From an uncultured Granulicatella sp. (GTDB taxonomy: Bacteria; Bacillota; Bacilli; Lactobacillales; Aerococcaceae), in the NCBI GenBank assembly GCA_938017885.1, contig CALIJD010000151.1, forward strand, positions 1 to 8,425: 8,425 nucleotides of DNA, written 5' to 3'. Of this stretch, positions 1 to 5,640 are shown piece by piece. Position 1 is the first letter of the stretch, and every line of letters begins with the position of its first letter. Made by a program: the position numbers and the translations under genes. Below the pieces are notes generated by a model. It was not told the origin of the DNA. It worked only from the letters and a program-made list of their open reading frames with translations, and did no database searches.

Positions 1-860
1 ATCGCCTTAAACAAGCCGAACGCGGAGCCCTTTTAAGTATCGGCACATATATCTTTTTATCCGCAACAAAACTGTTCGTTGGGAAACTCTTCAACTCCGA
101 AGCCCTGTTTGCCGATGGTTGGAACAACTTCACTGATGTGATTTCATCAATCCTTGTATTCGTAGGATTACGCTTATCTCAAAAACCAAGCGACGAAAAC
201 CATCCCTACGGCCACTGGAAATTCGAAACCATCGCCAGCCTTGCAACTTCATTTATCATGTTCTTCATCGGGATTGAAGTCGTCAGGAACGCCTTCCAAG
301 CATTTTTCACCCCAGTTACAGAGGCTCCTTCACTTATTTCTTCAATCGTTGGATTCTTCTCAGGGATTGTGATGATGGGTGTTTACTTCTACAACAAGAA
401 CCTGGCTGCACGTATTCAGTCGCTAGGACTTAAGGCAACCGCTAAAGATAACTTAAGCGATGCGATGACCAGTTTCTTGACGGCTGTTGCTGTATTATTT
501 GCTTCTTTTGGATTACACTGGCTTGATAATATTATGGCCTTCGTTGTCGGTCTTCTCATTGTTCGCACAGCTTATGAAGTGTTTTCTGAGAGTGCCTTTC
601 AATTAACAGACGGCTTCGACCAAACCGAACTAGATAACTATATTCCAGTCATCCTACGTCATCCCGAAGTAAAAGATATTCGTGAAATCAAAGCCCGTCG
701 TTATGGATCAAATATTTATATCGATTTAACGGTGTGTATGGATGAAGCCTTAACAGTTTTCAAAAGTCATCAAGTAACAGAATTTATTGAAAAAGAGCTT
801 TATAACGAGTTTGCTATTTCATTTATCGATATTCATGTCGAACCTTATCCTTATGAGTAA
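1..860 (+). CDS. Cation diffusion facilitator (CDF) family metal exporter, 5' truncated by window edge, possibly Mn2+
   Basis: The frame is open from the first full codon at 3 to the TAA at 858-860 (285 residues). CDF proteins are usually about 290-300 residues, so only a few N-terminal residues lie outside the window. It is a membrane antiporter that expels divalent metal ions. Seen, numbering from the first codon in the window: the TM2 metal motif ADGWNNFTD with N41 and D45, the loop HPYGH (67-71), the TM5 motif KDNLSD with D149 and D153, then QLTDG and a cytoplasmic C-terminal ferredoxin-like domain (about 205-285) ending DIHVEPYP. The metal quartet is thus N-D-D-D. Zinc exporters of the family usually have a His in this quartet; lack of His fits the Mn/Fe-type branch (MntE-like), but the metal is inferred. 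The gene converges on the sortase gene and shares a terminator with it. Confidence 0.9.
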   Translation, partial: RLKQAERGALLSIGTYIFLSATKLFVGKLFNSEALFADGWNNFTDVISSILVFVGLRLSQKPSDENHPYGHWKFETIASLATSFIMFFIGIEVVRNAFQAFFTPVTEAPSLISSIVGFFSGIVMMGVYFYNKNLAARIQSLGLKATAKDNLSDAMTSFLTAVAVLFASFGLHWLDNIMAFVVGLLIVRTAYEVFSESAFQLTDGFDQTELDNYIPVILRHPEVKDIREIKARRYGSNIYIDLTVCMDEALTVFKSHQVTEFIEKELYNEFAISFIDIHVEPYPYE

Positions 861-861
861 A

Positions 862-897
862 AAAATCCCAATCTCTTTTTGAAGAGATTGGGATTTT
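862..897. terminator. Bidirectional Rho-independent terminator between CDF exporter and sortase
   Basis: A perfect 16-bp inverted repeat (862-877 and 882-897, core ATCCCAATCTCTT) with a 4-nt TTTG loop starts 1 nt after the exporter stop codon and ends 3 nt from the sortase stop codon. On the minus strand it is followed by a clean U run (complement of the A run at 859-865). On the plus strand the run is TTTTCT. It can end both converging transcripts. Confidence 0.92.
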
Positions 898-900
898 CTA

Positions 901-1668
901 TTATTGAATCGTATTAAAGTTCAAGTTAAACGCCTGTTTTACAGAATCACTTGCTTCGCTAACAGGAGTCTTCGAAACGTATTTTCCTTTAAAACAATAA
1001 CGTTTTGTTGCATTGTAATCATCACACGTAATTAAAGTAATTTCTGTAACACCAGGTTGGTCATTAATGACTTCCACTCGTGTTGGTTCGATTAATTCTA
1101 CGGACGTTGTTTCATATTCATACACATACTCTAAATCTGTTGTATAAATCTTATCTCCAACTTTTAAGTTTACCAGCGGAGAGAATAATAATGTCATATC
1201 TCCGAAATAATTATGACTCGCTAATGCGTAGTTTCCTTGCCCCATTTTCTGTGTTGGTTTCATTGTTCCGGCTCCTGAGAGAAGGACTTCATTCGCTAAA
1301 CCTTTATAAATCGGTAAATTCAATTTCACACTTGGAACTGCAATTTGTCCTAGTGTTAAGAATGTCCCTTTTTTCATATTGGCTTTTAAGACTTGATTTA
1401 GATCAATCGGTTCTACTTTAGAAAAGTCAAATTCCGCTTCTTGCAATTCATTGGCTTTAACAGCTGACAATGTTAACGAAGAATTGATTTGAGACTGTTC
1501 TGCTTGTAGTCTAGATAATAAGAATGTACGAATCGGATCCGCAGCTAACAAGATCGCCGCAATCACAAATAAAATAGACGCCAAAAAGATTCTCCAGTTG
1601 AATTTTTTCTTTGGCTTATTATTCTTCTGCTGGTTTCGATTATTTCTTCTTCCTTCTATTTTTTCCAT
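901..1668 (-). CDS. srtA: Class A sortase (LPXTG transpeptidase)
   Basis: This membrane-anchored cysteine transpeptidase cuts LPXTG-type sorting signals and joins surface proteins to the cell wall precursor. Seen in the 255 residues: a very basic N-terminal tail (1-25), one membrane segment (about 27-47), a linker, and a sortase beta-barrel from about 100. The catalytic triad is complete: His152 in LASHNYFGD, Cys215 in TLITCDD, Arg223 in ATKRYCFKG. Length and the single N-terminal anchor fit class A. The start at 1668 is set by an AAAGAGG site lying inside the last codons of the upstream methyltransferase gene; only 3 nt separate that gene's stop from this start, so the two are in one operon and probably coupled in translation. 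No sortase substrate or pilin genes are nearby, as expected for a housekeeping sortase. Confidence 0.95.
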   Translation of the reverse strand: MEKIEGRRNNRNQQKNNKPKKKFNWRIFLASILFVIAAILLAADPIRTFLLSRLQAEQSQINSSLTLSAVKANELQEAEFDFSKVEPIDLNQVLKANMKKGTFLTLGQIAVPSVKLNLPIYKGLANEVLLSGAGTMKPTQKMGQGNYALASHNYFGDMTLLFSPLVNLKVGDKIYTTDLEYVYEYETTSVELIEPTRVEVINDQPGVTEITLITCDDYNATKRYCFKGKYVSKTPVSEASDSVKQAFNLNFNTIQ

Positions 1669-1671
1669 ACA

Positions 1672-2292
1672 TCAATCCTCTTTCTCTTTTGTGCTCACAA
1701 GGATCCAATATCCCTTATCTAAAGCAATACGCTCTACATTTCCAAAGATTTCTTGCATTTTCTTTTGCGCACTTGGAGCACCTTGTTTTTTCTGAATTAC
1801 GATGACTAGTTGGCCGCCATCAATTAAATGGTCATACGCCTCTTCTAAAATACGATGAACTACTTCTTTTCCTGCACGAATCGGCGGATTACTAATAATA
1901 ACAGAATAGTCATTCGCATTTATTGCATCATAAATCGAACTTTCGTGAATCGATACATTTTCAATCCCATTCGCTTTAGCATTACGTCTAGCTAATTCGA
2001 GTGCACGTTCATTGACATCGACCATTTCTACATGCATCTTTGGATAGGCATTTGCAAAAGATAACCCCATTGGACCATAACCACAACCAACATCTAACAG
2101 TTTTCCTTCCTGTAAAGAAGAAGGAACTTCATATGACTCAATCAATAACTGACTTCCAAAATCAATGGTATTCTTTGAAAACACTCCATTGTCACTAACA
2201 AACTGGAAAGAGAATCCTTTTAAAACATAACTAAAATGTTTCTCTTGACTCTTACTATTTGGTTGATGTGTATAATAGTGATTTTGATTCAT
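1672..2292 (-). CDS. Class I SAM-dependent methyltransferase, RsmC/YbxB-like
   Basis: Predicted to transfer a methyl group from S-adenosylmethionine to a guanine in RNA; RsmC, the best known relative, acts on 16S rRNA. Seen in the 206 residues: an N-terminal segment typical of the family (YYTHQPNSKS at 6-15, then GVFSKNTIDFGSQLL at 36-50), SAM motif I LLDVGCGYG (65-73), the acidic motif VDVNERAL (91-98), catalytic motif NPPIRAGK (135-142), and the C-terminal VIQKKQGAPSA block. The length is like Bacillus YbxB, i.e. one domain, not the two-domain E. coli RsmC. The start at 2292 has an AAAGGAG site 6 nt upstream. In bacilli this gene often lies near rplL/rpoB; here it leads a two-gene operon with sortase A, with no obvious functional link. 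The exact target base cannot be read from sequence. Confidence 0.88.
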   Translation of the reverse strand: MNQNHYYTHQPNSKSQEKHFSYVLKGFSFQFVSDNGVFSKNTIDFGSQLLIESYEVPSSLQEGKLLDVGCGYGPMGLSFANAYPKMHVEMVDVNERALELARRNAKANGIENVSIHESSIYDAINANDYSVIISNPPIRAGKEVVHRILEEAYDHLIDGGQLVIVIQKKQGAPSAQKKMQEIFGNVERIALDKGYWILVSTKEKED

Positions 2293-2321
2293 GAGTATCT
2301 CCTTTTTTTGTATCTTTCTTC

Positions 2322-2349
2322 ATACTAGCATAAATCACCTTTTTTCCAA
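2322..2349 (-). promoter_or_regulatory. Promoter of methyltransferase-srtA operon
   Basis: On the minus strand TTGGAA (2344-2349) lies 16 bp before TAGTAT (2322-2327), which is preceded by TGC, an extended -10 element. The box begins just past the U tract of the small-RNA terminator, so upstream transcription should stop before this promoter fires. Inferred from motif match only. Confidence 0.55.
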
Positions 2350-2352
2350 AAC

Positions 2353-2381
2353 AAAAAAACCCGCTGTTTGGAAACAGCGGG
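2353..2381 (-). terminator. Strong Rho-independent terminator (minus strand)
   Basis: A perfect 10-bp GC-rich stem CCCGCTGTTT / AAACAGCGGG (2360-2369 and 2372-2381) is followed on the minus strand by seven Us (2359-2353). The plus-strand side has no U run, so the direction is clear. It ends the candidate small RNA and also any read-through from the GNAT gene at 2543-2815. Confidence 0.93.
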
Positions 2382-2470
2382 AAAAGGTTAGGAGGGTTTA
2401 CTAATAAAAAAATGTTGGGAGTTCATTTTTTTATTTGGGAGAAGTAAACCTTAGGTGTTTTATTGGGTAT
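2353..2470 (-). ncRNA. Candidate trans-acting small RNA with several CU-rich anti-SD motifs
   Basis: Seen: a consensus TATAAT (2477-2482) on the minus strand would start a transcript at about A2470, and a strong terminator ends it at about 2353, giving about 118 nt with no credible reading frame. Between them is a long hairpin: outer stem of 8 bp (2443-2450 with 2395-2402), inner stem of 12 perfect bp (2424-2435 with 2403-2414). A 7-nt bulge UCUCCCA (2442-2436) and a 9-nt apical loop AACUCCCAA (2423-2415) are left unpaired. A single-stranded linker CCCUCCUAACC (2396-2386, its first two bases at the foot of the outer stem) precedes the terminator, and ACCC lies near the 5' end. Several exposed C-rich motifs complementary to ribosome binding sites are a hallmark of Firmicute riboregulators such as LhrC, RsaE/RoxS and csRNAs. 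Function and family are inferred; it could instead be a structured 3' UTR of the upstream GNAT gene. Confidence 0.65.
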
Positions 2471-2476
2471 GAATAG

Positions 2477-2523
2477 ATTATAGAGGTTACTTTTGAATTT
2501 TTTGTGAATTTTACTTTGAATTT
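2477..2523 (-). promoter_or_regulatory. Small-RNA promoter with three AAATTCA direct repeats
   Basis: On the minus strand a perfect TATAAT (2477-2482) has no good -35 hexamer. Instead, three identical heptamers AAATTCA lie upstream at 2517-2523, 2505-2511 and 2494-2500, at steps of 12 and 11 bp, the last one 11 bp before the -10. Repeats one helical turn apart in place of a -35 box are typical of OmpR/PhoB-family activator sites. The regulator is unknown; the region is AT-rich, so chance repeats cannot be excluded. Confidence 0.55.
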
Positions 2524-2542
2524 TTTTAAAATGAAACTTTTT

Positions 2543-2815
2543 TTATATTTTGATATCGTCGTAGTCAGTACTTTTTTTGAATAATTCCACTACGTACGAA
2601 CAAATTGGGCGAACTTTTAAGTTTTCCTCTCTTGCATACACAGCTAATCGTTCTACTAATTGACGTGCTACTCCTTGTCCACGAAGACTAGGATCTACAA
2701 AAGTGTGGTCCGCACCAATCACTCCTTCTTCTTCGAGAGTATACGTGATTTCAGCATCCACTTCTCCAGCAGCATTGTAATGTCTAAACGCTTGATTTTC
2801 TTGAACAAATTCCAT
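2543..2815 (-). CDS. Small GNAT-fold N-acetyltransferase (YjdJ/NATD1-like)
   Basis: A 90-residue protein matching the minimal GNAT family (Acetyltransf_CG type), which keeps only the acetyl-CoA binding core. Seen: antiparallel strands in the first half (AEITYTLEE, GVIGADHTFV), then the acyl-CoA loop VDPSLRGQGVARQLVE (40-55, with R45-G-Q-G48-V-A), a helix, and the family's PICSYV segment (70-75) near the C-terminus. Length is normal for the family. The substrate is unknown. The start at 2815 has an AAAGGGGG-type ribosome site 8 nt upstream. The gene stands alone; no good hairpin follows the stop directly, so its message may run on to the terminator at 2353-2381. Confidence 0.88.
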   Translation of the reverse strand: MEFVQENQAFRHYNAAGEVDAEITYTLEEEGVIGADHTFVDPSLRGQGVARQLVERLAVYAREENLKVRPICSYVVELFKKSTDYDDIKI

Positions 2816-2845
2816 TAAAGAGTCCCCCTTTATAGTTCTATCTTT

Positions 2846-2874
2846 AGTATACGACTCAATGAGATAGAAATCGA
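2846..2874 (-). promoter_or_regulatory. Possible promoter of the small GNAT gene
   Basis: TATACT (2846-2851, minus strand) lies about 30 bp before the start codon and matches five of six -10 positions. The hexamer 17 bp upstream, TCGATT (2869-2874), matches the -35 consensus poorly, so only the -10 is reasonably supported. Confidence 0.4.
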
Positions 2875-2886
2875 AGAATGTGATTC

Positions 2887-2915
2887 AAAATAGTAACATT
2901 TGTTATACCTATTTT
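2887..2915. promoter_or_regulatory. Interrupted dyad, possible operator
   Basis: AAAATAG-TAACA-TT-TGTTA-TAC-CTATTTT: outer 7-bp arms (2887-2893, 2909-2915) and inner 5-bp arms (2894-2898, 2901-2905) are perfectly complementary apart from a 3-nt insertion on one side. It lies between the GNAT gene and the cbiM remnant, which diverge. No U run follows, so it is more likely a protein-binding site than a terminator. No regulator assigned. Confidence 0.35.
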
Positions 2916-2944
2916 GTAACGAAGTCATTTTTTTGATTATGGTA

Positions 2945-2958
2945 TTCTGTTAACAGAA
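2945..2958. promoter_or_regulatory. Perfect 14-bp palindrome TTCTGTTAACAGAA
   Basis: A perfect palindrome located 27 bp before the start codon of the cbiM remnant, inside its presumed promoter region. It shares the TGTTA/TAACA half-site with the dyad at 2887-2915. It may be a repressor site that once controlled the metal transporter operon; the regulator is unknown. Confidence 0.4.
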
Positions 2959-2985
2959 ATTATTTTTCAGAATGGAGAATTTGTT

Positions 2986-3132
2986 ATGCATATACCCGAT
3001 AATTATTTAAGCCCAACAACTTGTGCAGTTTTAGCAGTTGCTGCTGCTCCGGATTCAGCCAATCGTTGCAACTCAAGCAGACGATTCTATAAGAACTCGT
3101 CATACAATTTAATTATTTTCCTGCCTACTTGA
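2986..3132 (+). pseudogene. cbiM: Remnant of cbiM (ECF cobalt/nickel transporter S component), 5' end only
   Basis: A 48-codon open frame starts with ATG, 8 nt after the GGAGA ribosome site (TGGAGAATTTGTT-ATG). Its first residues, MHIPDNYLSPTTCAVLAVAAAP, match the highly conserved N-terminus of CbiM/NikM proteins (consensus MHIPDNYLSP-TC), where the N-terminal Met-His is part of the metal site. Full CbiM is over 200 residues; here similarity stops after about residue 22, and the rest (PDSANRCNSSRRFYKNSSYN...) is not recognisable in any frame. No cbiN, cbiQ or cbiO follows; the stop is 62 bp from the kinase gene end. The likely history is deletion of a metal-uptake operon leaving its promoter, ribosome site and first codons. 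The match to CbiM is from memory of the family, not a search. The remaining 62 bp (3133-3194) show nothing I can name. Confidence 0.72.
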
Positions 3133-3194
3133 CACGGTGCAGTTCAAAGTGAATTTCAGGATTTATATATTGGATTAATTTTAACGTCAATAAT

Positions 3195-4247
3195 TCATTG
3201 TTTTGGCAGTATTACTTGGAACACACTACCTTTTCCGAGTTCACTCTCTACTGTGATGGTTCCACCAAGGCGTTCTACAATTGTTTTAACAATCGCTAAT
3301 CCTAAGCCATTTCCTTCTTGCACATGAGAATGTTCTACTTGATAGAATTGTTCAAAAATATGTCGTTGGTCTTCCTCGCTCATTCCGATTCCATTATCGG
3401 CAATCGTGACTCTAGCAGTATCATTCTCCTCTTGAAGTTCAATCGTCAAATGCACATTATCTCCAGAATACTTCACCGCATTATCGAGCAGATTTGTCCA
3501 CACTTGCATGCTTAAATCTGGATCCGTCACACAATGAACAGGCTGACTCGTAAATGTCAAGTCAATCTTTTTTTGCTTCCACTTTTCCGTAATCAAAATC
3601 ACAGCATGACGAATTTGTTCATCCAGTTGAAGTGTTTTTTTCTTTGGTTCAAAATCACGTTCCATCTTTGTCAATGTGACGATTCCATCACATAGACGAC
3701 TTAGACGAAGGCTCTCTGAACGCAAAATTCCTGTCAAATCTTTTCTAGTAGATTCATCAAGCTTTTCGTCAGCTAATAAGTCACTTACCCCTACAAGAGA
3801 AGCAATCGGTGTTTTCAGTTCATGAGAAAGATTAGCAATAAACGCGGATCGATGTTCGTCACTACGCCTCAAGTCCTCTGCCATCTGATTCACATGCTGA
3901 GAAAGCTGAGCCAATTCATTGTGATATTTTGCGGTGTCTTTAGGATAATGCTTAAGAGGAATCTTACGGCTAAAATCTCCTCTTGAAATAGCCTTAACAG
4001 ATTCATTCAACTCTGAAATAGGTCTCGTTAAATGAACGGACCCATACCACATGGCAAGACTCCCTACGAGAATAATCACTAGACTAAAAATAATTAACCA
4101 CGTTTGGAAACTAACCTCCACCATAAACCAGTGTTTTAGCACAAAAACAGTCATTAAACCAATAATACTTGTGCTCACTAAAACACTACAAAACATGAAG
4201 ACGAAATAGTTTCTGAGAGGGAATTGTATTTCTTTTTGCTTATCCAT
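3195..4247 (-). CDS. hssS: Sensor histidine kinase, HssS-like, with almost no extracellular domain
   Basis: Membrane histidine kinase that would phosphorylate the regulator encoded just upstream. Seen in the 350 residues: TM1 (about 14-37), an outside loop of only about ten residues (KHWFMVEVSF), TM2 (about 48-71), HAMP linker (72-125, with TRPISELNESVKAISRGDF), HisKA with phospho-accepting His142 in NLSHELKTP, and a HATPase domain with N box NLLDNAVKYS (252-261), G1 DNGIGM (284-289), F box and G2 GNGLGLAIV (312-320). All catalytic motifs are intact. Operon position with hrtBA-like genes suggests HssS. Staphylococcal HssS is about 100 residues longer because of a real extracellular sensor domain, so this kinase must sense within or at the membrane. 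Its ATG overlaps the regulator's stop by 8 nt (ATGGATAA) and has an AAAGGGA site. No clear terminator follows. Confidence 0.87.
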   Translation of the reverse strand: MDKQKEIQFPLRNYFVFMFCSVLVSTSIIGLMTVFVLKHWFMVEVSFQTWLIIFSLVIILVGSLAMWYGSVHLTRPISELNESVKAISRGDFSRKIPLKHYPKDTAKYHNELAQLSQHVNQMAEDLRRSDEHRSAFIANLSHELKTPIASLVGVSDLLADEKLDESTRKDLTGILRSESLRLSRLCDGIVTLTKMERDFEPKKKTLQLDEQIRHAVILITEKWKQKKIDLTFTSQPVHCVTDPDLSMQVWTNLLDNAVKYSGDNVHLTIELQEENDTARVTIADNGIGMSEEDQRHIFEQFYQVEHSHVQEGNGLGLAIVKTIVERLGGTITVESELGKGSVFQVILPKQ

Positions 4248-4923
4248 TTTTAATCGTCCCTTTATATCCTAATCCTCGTATCGTTACAATTTCAAAATCT
4301 TTATTCTCTTTAAATTTTTGTCGGACTCTTTTAATACATGCATCTACTAATCTTTCGTCAAGATCTTCTTCTATCCCCCAAATATCATCCAATAAATCCA
4401 ATCGAGTAAATATTTTTTCAGGATTACTGAGTAATTTATAGAGTAAATAGAATTCTTTTCGAGGAATTTGATACACTTCTTCAGTCTCTAAATCCGTTAA
4501 AGTTAATGCATTGTAATCAAGTCTTGTATGTTCAAAACTCAGCACTTTCTCTGTTTCTAATTGAGCCCTTCTAAGTAAGGCTTGTACTCGTAGAACAAGT
4601 TCAGCTAAACGAATCGGCTTCACCATGTAGTCATCAACCCCTAACTTAAAAGCTTCTTCCAGAGATTCTAACTGAGATTTTGCTGTAATCATTAAAATGG
4701 GCAAGGTATGCTTCGTTTCTCGTAAAGCTTTTACAAGAGCGTATCCATCCATCACGGGCATCATAATGTCAGAAATTAATAAATCGATTTGATGCTTCTC
4801 CATTAACGAGAGAGCTTCCTCTCCGTTTTCGGCAACGTAAATCGAGTAGTTTTCTTGTCTTAACTTAGTCGTAATCAATGTGCGAATCGCATGATCATCT
4901 TCAGCAACTAATATACTAAACAT
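4240..4923 (-). CDS. hssR: OmpR/PhoB-family response regulator, HssR-like
   Basis: Transcription factor activated by phosphorylation from the adjacent kinase. Seen (numbered from the ATG at 4923, 227 residues): receiver domain about 1-118 with acidic pocket EDD (8-10), phospho-acceptor D52 in LLISDIMMPVMDG, T80 in MITAK and K102 in MVKP; winged-helix DNA-binding domain about 130-224 with IPRKEFYLLYKLLSNPEKIFTR, recognition helix region DACIKRVRQKF and wing VTIRGLGYKG. An in-frame ATG at 4947 would add eight residues, but it lies inside a TATAAT box and has no ribosome site, while the ATG at 4923 has AAGGTGG upstream and gives the usual MFSILVAEDD start. The block IPRKEF..LL....P..IFTR resembles S. 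aureus HssR. It probably binds the repeat upstream of hrtB. Confidence 0.9.
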   Translation of the reverse strand: MFSILVAEDDHAIRTLITTKLRQENYSIYVAENGEEALSLMEKHQIDLLISDIMMPVMDGYALVKALRETKHTLPILMITAKSQLESLEEAFKLGVDDYMVKPIRLAELVLRVQALLRRAQLETEKVLSFEHTRLDYNALTLTDLETEEVYQIPRKEFYLLYKLLSNPEKIFTRLDLLDDIWGIEEDLDERLVDACIKRVRQKFKENKDFEIVTIRGLGYKGTIKNG

Positions 4924-4945
4924 AGCTCCACCTTCTTTCTGGAAC

Positions 4946-4954
4946 ATTATAGCA
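4946..4954 (-). promoter_or_regulatory. Possible internal extended -10 promoter for hssR-hssS
   Basis: TGC-TATAAT (minus strand, -10 at 4946-4951) is a perfect extended -10 in the 38-nt gap between the hrtA stop and the regulator start; no good -35 exists. It would start RNA near 4939, leaving a short leader with the ribosome site for the ATG at 4923. It could give a basal level of the two-component system when the main promoter is off. Confidence 0.45.
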
Positions 4955-4961
4955 TAAATGC

Positions 4962-5639
4962 TTACAGACGAACTAACTTCCCTTTTTTCATCTCGTAAAC
5001 CGTATCTACATACTCAAGCACAGAACGATCATGAGTTACCATGATGGCACTCTTATGTTTAGACTTCACTTCACGCTGAATTAATTGCGCAATTTCTTTT
5101 CCTCTTTCAGGATCAAGACTTGCGGTAGGCTCATCTGCTAATATTAATTGCGGATTCCCAATAAAGGCACGAGCAATCGCAGCACGCTGCTTTTGACCGC
5201 CTGACATTTGATTTGGATACTGACCGTAGCAATTCTCTATCCCTAACTCTGCCAATAATCCTTTGACTTCTTCTTTTCGTTTTGAAGCGTCTTTCTCGCC
5301 TTTTAATTTCGCTACTACTTCTAATTGGTCTCCGATTTTCATATAAGGCAATAATTGATGATCCTGGAAAATAAAGCCTAATAACTCCAGTCTCTTCTTC
5401 GTCCATTCACTTTGTTTTAAATTCGTGAGATTTTGTCCCCCGATGATTACTTGACCGCCATCAGAAGATAGGAGTAATCCTGCAATCGATAAAAGCGTTG
5501 ATTTTCCTGAACCAGAAGGTCCTAAGATAGCCACAAACTCTTGTGGTTCAACGGTTAAATTCAAGTCACAAATAACATCTCTCATTTGATTTCCGTCTGC
5601 GTAAGATTTTTTTATCTGTTGTAATTCAATCACTGACAT
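4962..5639 (-). CDS. hrtA: ABC transporter ATPase, HrtA-like (heme efflux)
   Basis: Cytoplasmic ATPase that powers the HrtB-type permease encoded immediately upstream. Seen (225 residues from the ATG at 5639): Walker A GPSGSGKST (40-48), Q-loop FIFQDHQLLPY with Q92, signature MSGGQKQR (145-152), Walker B LILADEPT (165-172), D-loop SLD, and H-loop VTHD with H203. The order and short length are those of the MacB/LolD/HrtA group of ATPases. The frame extends seven codons further to a TTG at 5660, but the ATG at 5639 gives the usual MSVIELQQIKKSY start, has GGTGA upstream and lies 1 nt after the hrtB stop, so coupling is likely. S. aureus HrtA has the same overall plan, including FIFQ..HLVPY and ADEPTASLD (from memory). 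Substrate is inferred from the HrtB partner. Confidence 0.88.
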   Translation of the reverse strand: MSVIELQQIKKSYADGNQMRDVICDLNLTVEPQEFVAILGPSGSGKSTLLSIAGLLLSSDGGQVIIGGQNLTNLKQSEWTKKRLELLGFIFQDHQLLPYMKIGDQLEVVAKLKGEKDASKRKEEVKGLLAELGIENCYGQYPNQMSGGQKQRAAIARAFIGNPQLILADEPTASLDPERGKEIAQLIQREVKSKHKSAIMVTHDRSVLEYVDTVYEMKKGKLVRL

Positions 5640-5640
5640 C

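Noticed and set aside
1080..1421. 113-residue plus-strand frame opposite the sortase gene
   Set aside because: It is antisense to a gene with a complete catalytic triad, lacks a ribosome site and shows no domain; a shadow frame.
2412..2447. Plus-strand 11-codon frame (MLGVHFFIWEK) after an AGGAGGG motif, a possible signal peptide gene
   Set aside because: The purine-rich motif is 15 nt from the ATG, too far; the bases are explained by the minus-strand hairpin; the terminator downstream points the other way; and there is no hydrophobic leader typical of pheromones.
3133..3194. Possible 3' piece of the lost metal transporter operon or a terminator of the kinase gene
   Set aside because: No frame resembles CbiN, CbiQ or CbiO and no stem with a U tract was found on either strand.
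5131..5406. 91-residue minus-strand frame inside the hrtA gene
   Set aside because: It overlaps the ATPase signature and Q-loop region in another frame, and its Arg-rich composition is typical of an out-of-frame reading.
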